From: Sphingobacteriales bacterium
Lineage (GTDB): Bacteria; Bacteroidota; Bacteroidia; Chitinophagales; UBA2359
Assembly: GCA_016700115.1 (NCBI GenBank)
Contig: CP064999.1
Location: 5,079,501-5,143,500, forward strand
Length of the DNA stretch: 64,000 nt
Reading direction: 5' to 3'
Below are positions 56,764 through 64,000 of this stretch, one piece after another. The position numbers and the translations under genes are program-made. The notes beneath the pieces were generated by a model. It made no database searches, was not told where the DNA came from, and was given only the letters and a program-made list of their open reading frames with translations. Within the stretch, counting starts at the first letter, position 1; each line of letters starts with the position of its first letter.

Positions 56764-57411
56764 ATGATACTATTTATCCTTTACAATTTCCTGCTCTCCG
56801 AAAACACCCCCTTTGCCCTTCGCAGTTTAATCGGTCAGAAAGCCCGCTATGGCAATATTACCGGTGCTCAAGCCCTGCTATACAGTCTGCCTGCCGATGC
56901 GCCTGATGAGCAGGACTATAAAACCGTGCAACAAATCAATCTTCAACGCCTGACGGCAACCGATACTTTTAGCTTGAGCGAACCCCAGTACCAAGCCCTG
57001 AGCAATATAGCTGAAAGCTACCAAACCCAAGCACCCGCTGCCCAAGCCCTGCTAAACCTGCTGTCGGGCGAACAGTTTGAGTGGCAGATACCACTATATA
57101 CCGGCAAAACCACCCCGCCCCCTTACCCACAAGTACCGCTCATCAATCTGAAAACCGAAAACAGATTATGGGTACGCCCCAACCCGGCAAAAGAGCAGGT
57201 AAGCATTAGCATACCCCTCTTTTTTGCCGAAAAACAAACCGAACTATACCTGTATAATACCCAAGGGATAGCAGTGCAGCAGATACCTGTTGCTTATGGC
57301 GAGTACGAACTCAGCATACACACCCAAGATTTGCCAAACGGCGTTTATATCCTAAATCTTATGGCTGATGGTATTCGCGTAGCGCAAACCAAATTGCTTA
57401 TTCAACATTAA
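56764..57411 (+). CDS. x': second truncated module-X protein with T9SS type A tail
   Basis: A 215-residue protein beginning MILFILYNFLLSENTPFALR, as the copy at 51272, with about 60 percent similar residues by eye after that. It ends in a sorting domain (LWVRPNPAKEQVS ... ELYLYNTQGIAVQQI ... NGVYILNLMADG, KLLIQH). No signal peptide. The frame is intact, and the sequence has diverged from the R2 copies, so it is older than R2. Confidence 0.6.
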   Translation: MILFILYNFLLSENTPFALRSLIGQKARYGNITGAQALLYSLPADAPDEQDYKTVQQINLQRLTATDTFSLSEPQYQALSNIAESYQTQAPAAQALLNLLSGEQFEWQIPLYTGKTTPPPYPQVPLINLKTENRLWVRPNPAKEQVSISIPLFFAEKQTELYLYNTQGIAVQQIPVAYGEYELSIHTQDLPNGVYILNLMADGIRVAQTKLLIQH

Positions 57412-57424
57412 TATTATCCAATCT

Positions 57425-57466
57425 CTACGGACGTTTGTATAGTAAAAACTGTACAAACGACCGTAG
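57425..57466. repeat. Hairpin between x' and Y_G
   Basis: CTACGG-A-CGTTTGTA pairs with TACAAACG-A-CCGTAG with one A/A mismatch; loop of 12. It lies 35 bp before the Y_G start, between the two genes. Confidence 0.7.
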
Positions 57467-57500
57467 GATTATTATTTAAAATGGCAAATCTATTCACAAT

Positions 57501-59042
57501 ATGAAAACAACAAACCTTGTCTATATCTTACTTACCCTGTTTTGGTCTTGCTTACAACTCCATGCACAGGATTACTACATCAAAACCATTAGCATCACTG
57601 GCACCAGTTCTGATAATGGGTTAGATATACTGGCTGATGAGACAGGTTATGTGGTAATGACAGGATCCATGGCTTTTAGTGCAATTGGGGGGATTGGCAT
57701 CTTTAAAACCAATTTGTGGGGAGAAGAGATATGGGGAAATGCAGTAAATTATTACCCATATGACTCAGGTCCCAAAAATTTAATAAGATTGCCAAGCAGT
57801 AGTTATTTGATTAGTGGAGGAAAAGTGGAAGAGGTACTGGGATTTCAAGATTTATTTTTATTTGTTACGCAAACCGGCTTGATTTACAGAACAGTAATAC
57901 ATGGAGATAGCGTAAATAACCGTTCTCCTTCAAGTGTTATATTTGGAAATAATATAGTTGCTTTTACCAGTGTTGGCAAGACAGAGCCATATCAAAACCA
58001 ACCACTTCTAATCAAATTAGATAGCATGGGTGCCATCTTAAAAAAAGATACGCTCTTAAATGCAGGAGGTTATGTTAACAACGGATCTGAATCCATCCTC
58101 CTCCTCCCCACCCAAGAATACATCTTAGGCATAGGCGCACAAAACGAGCCCAACAAAATCTACGGCTACCTCCGAAAAACAGATACCATTGGCAACACTA
58201 TCTGGGAGCAGGCTATTAATAATGTTTATATGGGTGTGGCTAATATGCACTTGGCAACCCTTAAAAACGGCAACTTTGTAGTTTCTTGGGGCGTAAAACT
58301 TGGAGGAGCAACACAAGACCGGGGATCCTTTTTTGTCAGGTGCTATAATGCAGAGGGGGACAGCCTTTGGCAATATACGTTTGCCAGTGTCGATTACATT
58401 AGAAACATACAAGACCTGTATGTGTGTGCCAACGGAGATATAATAGGCTGCGGTTACACCTTGGAAGCATATCCCGAATATTTAACGGGTTGGATATTCA
58501 GACTTAGTCCGCAAGGCGAGTTGTTCTGGTCCCGGGAGTTTGTGTATTGGGAAGCATTGGGACATTATATGCCTTTATATGCGGTCACCGAAGACCCCTA
58601 CGGCGATATAGTGGCCACCGGCTATGCCAACCGCCCCGACCCCGAAACCGGTTTTTGGAAAGGTCAGGCGGTCTTGCTGAAAGTAAACGCCATGGGTTGT
58701 TTTGGCGAGGGCGGTTGTACCGATACCGCCATTGTCCACTCGGTTGTTACTGGCATGGATACCCCGCCGCCGCAGGCAGGTAGCAGCGTTGCTGTTTCTC
58801 CCGTAAAAGTAACATGGTTGGGCTACGGCGAGTTGGCAGTATTTTACAACCTTCCTGCTACCCCTGCTGCCACCCTTCATCTATACGATATACAAGGCAG
58901 ACCTATCACTAATCAACCCCTTCCGCCCTACGACATCTTTACCCCCCTCCAAACTCCGCCCCTGCCGCCCGGCGTGTATCTCTACGCCGCAGAGCAAGGG
59001 GGTATGATAGTGGCAAGGGGGAAGGTGGCGGTGATGCGGTAG
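57501..59042 (+). CDS. Y_G: intact propeller-like secreted protein
   Basis: The only Y gene with an in-frame signal peptide and an uninterrupted body: 513 residues, signal MKTTNLVYILLTLFWSCLQL with cleavage after HAQ. The body is beta-rich with DNG-type and GDI repeats (TSSDNGLDILADETGYVV, LLLPTQEYILGIGAQNEP, NGDIIGCGYT), suggesting a propeller of the DUF/Kelch-like kind. A Cys-containing loop (GCFGEGGCTDT) precedes a C-terminal sorting-like domain that lacks the usual PNP motif (LHLYDIQGRPITNQ ... GVYLYAAEQGG). Function unknown; surface exposure is inferred from the T9SS-like tail. Confidence 0.75.
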   Translation: MKTTNLVYILLTLFWSCLQLHAQDYYIKTISITGTSSDNGLDILADETGYVVMTGSMAFSAIGGIGIFKTNLWGEEIWGNAVNYYPYDSGPKNLIRLPSSSYLISGGKVEEVLGFQDLFLFVTQTGLIYRTVIHGDSVNNRSPSSVIFGNNIVAFTSVGKTEPYQNQPLLIKLDSMGAILKKDTLLNAGGYVNNGSESILLLPTQEYILGIGAQNEPNKIYGYLRKTDTIGNTIWEQAINNVYMGVANMHLATLKNGNFVVSWGVKLGGATQDRGSFFVRCYNAEGDSLWQYTFASVDYIRNIQDLYVCANGDIIGCGYTLEAYPEYLTGWIFRLSPQGELFWSREFVYWEALGHYMPLYAVTEDPYGDIVATGYANRPDPETGFWKGQAVLLKVNAMGCFGEGGCTDTAIVHSVVTGMDTPPPQAGSSVAVSPVKVTWLGYGELAVFYNLPATPAATLHLYDIQGRPITNQPLPPYDIFTPLQTPPLPPGVYLYAAEQGGMIVARGKVAVMR

Positions 59043-59055
59043 GGGGTGCTTATAA

Positions 59056-59086
59056 ACGCTGTTTGCGTTGGAAACGCAGACTGCGT
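59056..59086. repeat. Hairpin after Y_G
   Basis: Same element as at 51081-51111, inside repeat R2. Confidence 0.7.
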
Positions 59087-59246
59087 TACCGTACCAAAAC
59101 ACCCTAACTTTTCAATGGGTTTCAAAGTCCCCTTCAGGGGATTTAGGGGTAACAGGGGATTTAGGGGTGACTGGCAAGCACTAATGTCCAAACAGATTTT
59201 ACAAACCGTATCATTTTTTCTATCTTCACACAAAAAATATAAAGCA

Positions 59247-59892
59247 ATGATACTATTTGTCCTTTACAACTTCCTGCTATCCGAAAACACCCCCTTTGCC
59301 CTTCGCAGTTTAATCGGTCAGAAAGCCCGCCATGGCAATTATGCCGATGCCCAAACCCTTTAAACAGTTTGCCTGCCGAAACACAAGATGAGCAAGACTA
59401 CAAAACCGTACAGCAAATCAACCTGCTACGCCTGTCGGCAATCAATGGCTTTGAATTAAGCGAAGCGCAATATGAAACCCTGCACTGCATAGCCGATGCC
59501 TACGGCACCCAGGCCCCTGCCGCCCAAGCCCTGCTCAACCTGCTGACGGGCGAGCAGTTTGAGTGGTGGATGCCCACCGGTAGCGAAAAACTACTCCGAT
59601 ATCCTACCCGAAAGTAACCATTAAAGACCTTAAAACTACAAACCGGCTGTGGGGTGCAGCCCAATCCCGCCAGCCAATATATAAACATCGGCATACCGCC
59701 TTTCCTTACCGAATCTCAAACCACCTCTACCTGTTTAACACACAAGGTAAAATTGTTCAGCAATTAGTTATTTCCCACAGTGAATACACTGTGGGCTTGT
59801 CCACCCACCACCTTCCAAACGGTGTATATTTCCTGAGCCTAATCGCTGATGGAATCCGTATAGAATATACCAAATTTGTTATCCAACACTAA
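59247..59892 (+). pseudogene. x' copy broken by homopolymer indels
   Basis: A near-identical copy of 51272-51919. Relative to that gene it shows T4 to T3 near 59360, A6 to A5 near 59588, G3 to G4 near 59651 and C3 to C2 near 59725. The frame is broken at each. It would otherwise encode the same truncated module X with T9SS tail. Confidence 0.75.
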
Positions 59893-59981
59893 CATCTCCA
59901 CTGAGCCTCCCATGTCAGCCTGCTATATGAAGGTTGCCGTGGGAGGTATTATTATATTAACTGAGCAAATACCCCCTCAAT

Positions 59982-61523
59982 ATGAAAGTAGTAAACCTCG
60001 GACGTATATTATTTATATTGTTTTGGTCTTTCACGCCTTTGCCGGCACAGGAGTACTACATCAAAACTATCGGCATCTCCGGAACCAGTTCCGATAACGG
60101 GTCCCGAATTATTTCGGAGGCAGACGGATATGTGGTAGCGTGTGGTTCTATTTTTGGCGGAGGTTCAAATTCGGGTATAGGAGTGTTTAAATCAACTATT
60201 TCAGGCGAGAAAGTTTGGGATAGTCAGATAAGCAATTTCCCGTACGACATACATGGTTGGGGATTGCTTCCAATACCAAATGCGTATATAGTTTCAAGTT
60301 ATGATTATCTGCCGGGTTCTAATTGGCAAGATGCTTTCAGAAAGCTAAATGAAAACGGAACTGTTTTTTGAACACCCTTTATCATGGCGATACTTTACGC
60401 AATGGAGCAACTTCTATGATATATGAACAAGGCAAAATTGTAGCGGCGACAAGTTACGGTATTGTAAACCAGTACACACACAGCGTTTTGTTAAAATTAG
60501 ACACAAGTTTACAAATCACAGCTTCTTATGAACTTGAAAATGTCGGCGACTTTAATTTTAGTATGCCTGCCGACCTCCTCCTCCTCCCCACGCAAGAGTA
60601 CATATTAGGCATAGGCGCGCAAAACGAACCCGACAAAATCTACGGCTACCTCCGAAAAACAGATACAATTGGTAACACCATCTGGGAGCAGGCTATAAAT
60701 AATGTTGGTTTAGCACTTCCACCTATTCACTTGGCACTGCTACAAAATGGTCATTTTGTAGCAAGTTGCAGATCTCTTAGGGGGTGCAACAGAGAACAGA
60801 GGCAGTTACTTTGTAAGAAGCTATGATACAGATGGCAATATAGACTGGCAATACACTTTTGTAAGTAATGATTACGGTCGCAATATCCAAGATCTATATG
60901 TATGCGCCAACGGCGACATAATAGGCTGTGGCTACACGGGCAATTTCAGTCTTACCGGCAATCCGACCTGCTGGATATTCCGCCTAAGTCCGCAGGGCGA
61001 GTTGATTTGGATGCGGGAGTACATCTATTGGGAGTCGCTGGCGCAGTTTATGCTGCTATACGCCGTTACCGAAGACCCCTACGGCGATATAGTGGCCACG
61101 GGCTATGCCAACCGCCCCGACCCCGAAACCGGTTTTTGGAAAGGTCAGGCGGTCTTGCTGAAAGTAAACGCCATAGGTTGTTTTGGCGAGGGCGGCTGTA
61201 CCGATACCGCCATTGTCCACTCGGTGGTTACGGGCATGGATACCCCGCCGCCGCAGGCAGGTAGCAGCGTTGCGGTTTCTCCCGTAAAAGTAACATGGTT
61301 GGGCTACGGCGAGTTGGCAGTATTTTACAACCTGCCCTCTACCCCTGCTGCCACCCTTCATCTATACGATATACAAGGCAGACCTATCACTAATCAACCC
61401 CTTCCGCCCTACGACATCTTTACCCCCCTCCAAACTCCGCCCCTGCCGCCCGGCGTGTATCTCTACGCCGCAGAGCAAGGCGGTCTGGTGGTCGCAAGGG
61501 GGAAGGTGGCGGTGGTGCGGTAG
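59982..61523 (+). pseudogene. Y_F: mosaic propeller-like protein with two compensating frameshifts
   Basis: ATG 59982 starts the same signal peptide as Y_B, here in frame with the body. At about 60365 GTTTTTTGA replaces GTTTCGA (+2) and at about 60769 TTGCAGATC replaces TTGGGTAGATC (-2), so the part between reads in another frame and the last part returns to the first. The first ~600 bp match Y_B, the middle ~300 bp match Y_A, and the end (from about 61230) matches Y_G. As it stands translation ends at about residue 129. Confidence 0.75.
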
Positions 61524-61578
61524 TGAAAAGTGAAAAACTAAAAGTGAAAAGTAAAAAACCTGAAAGGCAGGGTGTTTA

Positions 61579-61611
61579 AAACCTCATGGTTTTGCCAAAA
61601 CCATGAGGTTT
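61579..61611. repeat. Perfect palindromic hairpin after Y_F
   Basis: AAACCTCATGGTTTT and AAAACCATGAGGTTT around GCC. Compared with 53555-53587, one stem pair is changed on both arms (A-T to G-C). Confidence 0.85.
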
Positions 61612-61639
61612 GGTAAATACAGGCAATTTTCAAAACAAC

Positions 61640-61647
61640 TATATTTG
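61640..61647 (+). promoter_or_regulatory. TAnnTTTG box before the 157-residue gene
   Basis: TATATTTG, 23 bases before the ATG at 61671; same context as 53616-53623. Confidence 0.55.
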
Positions 61648-61670
61648 TACGAACCAAATTGTAAAAAATT

Positions 61671-62144
61671 ATGGATACTCAAAACAACCGAACTTACCTC
61701 GGTATCACCTCCGAAGAAGAAGCTTTGGTAAGAGAAATAGCAGCTACAAATACCCTTGCTGCAATGGATGCACGAGTAATTCTATATACAGCATTCGGTG
61801 AAGAAATAATACTTGCCTTGCCTCAACTTCCTTCCATAATAGCCGAAAGTATAGGAAACTGGAATGTACATTTTAAAAATCAAGGCAACAGCAATGTGTC
61901 ATCAGTTACAGTTTATCCCAACCCCGCCTCCGATGAGGTTTGTATGACCTACCGGCTTTCCGGCAACCGGCAAGCAGAGTTTGTCCTCTACGATTTTTCC
62001 GGAATGTTATTACAATCCCGCCAACTTACCGGCAACGGCTTGATGCGTTTTCAAACCCATGGACTTTCGCAGGGTATTTACTTTTATCAGATTACTTTAA
62101 ACGGAAAGCCGTTGCGATATAGTAAATTTGTTTTGGTTAAGTAA
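61671..62144 (+). CDS. Small protein with T9SS type A tail, no signal peptide
   Basis: A 157-residue protein. The N-terminal half (SEEEALVREIAATNTLAAMD, then VILYTAFGEE) corresponds in position and pattern to the LSESQYQNLRNIAD ... LLSLLTGE part of module X. The C-terminal half is a clear type A sorting domain (VTVYPNPASDEV ... FVLYDFSGMLLQSR ... QGIYFYQITLNG). There is no export signal, as with the x' genes. It shares its upstream palindrome and promoter with the X gene at 53647. A terminator follows. Confidence 0.65.
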   Translation: MDTQNNRTYLGITSEEEALVREIAATNTLAAMDARVILYTAFGEEIILALPQLPSIIAESIGNWNVHFKNQGNSNVSSVTVYPNPASDEVCMTYRLSGNRQAEFVLYDFSGMLLQSRQLTGNGLMRFQTHGLSQGIYFYQITLNGKPLRYSKFVLVK

Positions 62145-62156
62145 TTGTTTTTAATG

Positions 62157-62196
62157 AAGCGTTGCGGATTGTTTTACATTCCGCAACGCTTTTTTC
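62157..62196 (+). terminator. Rho-independent terminator closing the array
   Basis: AAGCGTTGCGGA (62157-62168) pairs perfectly with TCCGCAACGCTT (62180-62191), 11-nt loop, followed by a T6 tract. Confidence 0.88.
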
Positions 62197-62217
62197 ATTC
62201 TCTTAAAAACTACTGAC

Positions 62218-64000
62218 ATGAAAAAGTTGTGTCCCCTATTATGCGTTCTTATAGGCACAGGATTATTTTCGCAAAACAAATACTACGAAAAAGTACTACC
62301 CCTGTGGGCAGATTTGCATGAGATTCAAACTATTATCGCTTTAACTGACTCAAATTTTGTTATAGCAGGAAACTATACCTATTACACTCCTTTAAAATCT
62401 ACGGCATATATAGCTAAAATAGATAAAAATGCAATTGTCTTATGGCATACTCTTTTTGATAGTGCAGGAGAAAATGGAATATTAGATATAATTAAAGGCA
62501 ATTATGGACATTACGTCACTGCCGGCACCCTTGCAGAAGATTACATACAAAATAGTCAAAGTGGCATGTGCAGTTATTTTGTCAATAATGCCGGATATTT
62601 GCAGAGTTTAAGCAATTACGGCGTAACAACATCCGACTCACGCGCCTACCGCATCACCCGATCTGCCGACGGAGGTTACTTAGCAGCAGGTTATTTAGTA
62701 AACGGGGGTTATTCGCACTATACGCTGTATGCAGTGAAATTAGGCCCTGACGGCAGCAAAGAGTGGCAAAAAATATATCCAATATTCAATAGTCATTGCA
62801 CTTTCAGAGATGTCATGGCAGCCCCCGATGGCGGCTATTACCTGACCGGCAGCGTTAATATGAACTGGAATGATTTTCCAATTGACCAAGGCAATATATT
62901 GCTGATGAAAATCGATTCGACAGGCAATGCCGAGTGGAGCAAAGTACACGATGTCGGATCTATGGATCAGGGTTTGAGTTTTCAGCAAACTGCCGATAAT
63001 GGGTTTATTATAGGAGGAGCAAGCGCTCTCGCCGGAAATCAAATATTCCGTCCCTATTTACTAAAAACCGATAGCGCAGGCAATTTTGTTTGGGGAAAGC
63101 AGTATTTTACGACGGGGGCAGGGATCCAACTCCGGTGTAATACAATTAAGTGACGGCGGTTATATAAGCTGTGGTAGTTATGGAACTATAGGTGATACAG
63201 GTCCGCAAATAGAAACGTATCTGTTGCGGACCGATACCAATGGTAACCCGTTATGGTATCGGCATTACGGCAATCCCATAAACAGTTTTGGAGGCTATGC
63301 CCACGATTACGCCTACGATTTTACGCCCACTTTGGACGGCGGGTACATGATGGCAGGCAGAAAAGACAGTATGTTGTCGGAAAGCGAGGGGTATGCTTAT
63401 GCATGGTTGGTCAAAACCAACTGCATGGGCTTGCTAACTATGCCGGAAGCTGCATTTACCACAGAGCAAGACCCCGATGTACCAAGCCGTTTTCAGTTTA
63501 CCAACCAAAGCCAATACGCCTACCCCGACAGCATAGACGGCGGCTACTATGTTTTGAACTGGGGCGATGGCAGCCCGCCCTACCTCTGCGGGCAAGGCTA
63601 CGCCCCCTGCACCCAAGATACGCTCATTCACACCTACCAGACAGAGGGCATCTACGGCGTTACCCTCCAAGTCATTGTTTGCAACGACACCTCCACACAA
63701 ATCCAAGCCGTTTGTTTCGGCTTCGCTCCCAATCCGCAGGCAGAATTTAGTTATCAAGATTTCGGCGGTGCTATCATCTTTACCAACCTAAGCCAAAACA
63801 GCTACACCGAGCAAGGCGGCTACTATGTTTGGGATTTTGGCGACGGCAGCCCGCCATCCAACCAAACCAACCCCATTTACAGTTACGAAGAAAACGGCAG
63901 CTACACCGTTACCCTCACCCTCGTCGTTTGCGGAGATACTTCGGTGTATTCGCAGGATGTTGTCGTGCAAACGGTAGGAAACCCACCCCAACCCCTCCAA
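62218..64000 (+). pseudogene. Secreted propeller-like protein with PKD domains, frameshifted and cut by the window edge
   Basis: ATG 62218 starts a signal peptide (MKKLCPLLCVLIGTGLFSQ). The next ~300 residues form propeller-like repeats (SADGGYLAAGY, APDGGYYLTGSV, TADNGFIIGGA). At 63121-63123 a GGG run, where GG would keep the frame, shifts it, and the first frame stops at 63151. From 63122 to the last base all 293 codons are open in the new frame: another propeller repeat (LSDGGYISCGSYG), a VKTNCMG motif as in the Y genes, then two PKD domains (YYVLNWGDGSPP and YYVWDFGDGSPP). The 3' end lies outside the window. Possibly one intact gene with a base-call error. Confidence 0.75.

Larger units (their letters stand above)
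59040..60688 (+). repeat. Direct repeat R2, copy 2
   Basis: Second copy of 51066-52712, carrying several single-base indels relative to it. Confidence 0.85.

Noticed and set aside
44601..63042. Many long antisense and shifted ORFs across the array (for example 47232-47588 and 63253-63750)
   Set aside because: They mirror GC-richer coding DNA in other frames, repeat with each paralogue and show no independent protein features.

Overview
The window looks like a chromosome segment from a Bacteroidota bacterium, probably a Saprospiraceae- or Chitinophagales-like lineage (inference). The supporting signs are gliding-type (type B) and type A sorting domains of the type IX secretion system (T9SS), a PorX-type response regulator with a PglZ-like output domain, an LpxC-FabZ fusion, a bacterial geranylgeranylglyceryl-phosphate-synthase homologue, and TAnnTTTG promoter boxes. 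I see no rRNA, tRNA, IS element or CRISPR array.

Left part (1-33.5 kb): mostly housekeeping and envelope genes. It opens with the 3' part of a subtilisin-like protease, then a large type B secreted protein, two SPOR-like envelope proteins (4.5 and 15.8 kb), two related all-helical proteins of unknown function (5.2 and 12.8 kb), a thioredoxin-fold protein, a PAP2 phosphatase, a BatA/VWA-like membrane protein and a DUF4199-like protein. These are followed by aspS, a GGGP synthase and a VOC protein. Next come a 1499-residue secreted subtilisin, an ECF sigma factor with a membrane partner, a Ppx/GppA phosphatase, an oligopeptide-binding lipoprotein, a fatty acid desaturase, a saccharopine-dehydrogenase-like enzyme and pdxH.

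Middle part (33.5-44.2 kb): an intergenic block holds thirteen degenerate repeats spaced almost exactly 21 bp. It is followed by hldD, a polytopic membrane protein and the lipid A operon lpxD - lpxC/fabZ - lpxA - ABC ATPase. The minus-strand operon porX - tsaE - ald comes next.

Right part (44.4-64 kb): a tandem array of secreted, T9SS-tailed repeat proteins. A 1656-residue BNR/beta-helix protein has its signal peptide separated from its body by a G9 tract (one more G would join them). After it, five copies of a propeller-like gene (called Y here) alternate with full or N-terminally truncated copies of the C-terminal module of the big protein (called X, or x' when short). Blocks of near-identical DNA alternate with divergent blocks inside the Y genes, and one copy is a visible three-way mosaic. 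Of the five Y genes only the one at 57501-59042 is intact with its signal peptide in frame; the others carry frameshifts at the signal peptide or in the body. Hairpins with a shared core and compensatory changes lie between cassettes. This looks like a recombining, possibly phase-variable family of surface proteins. Assembly error in homopolymers and repeats is the main competing explanation.
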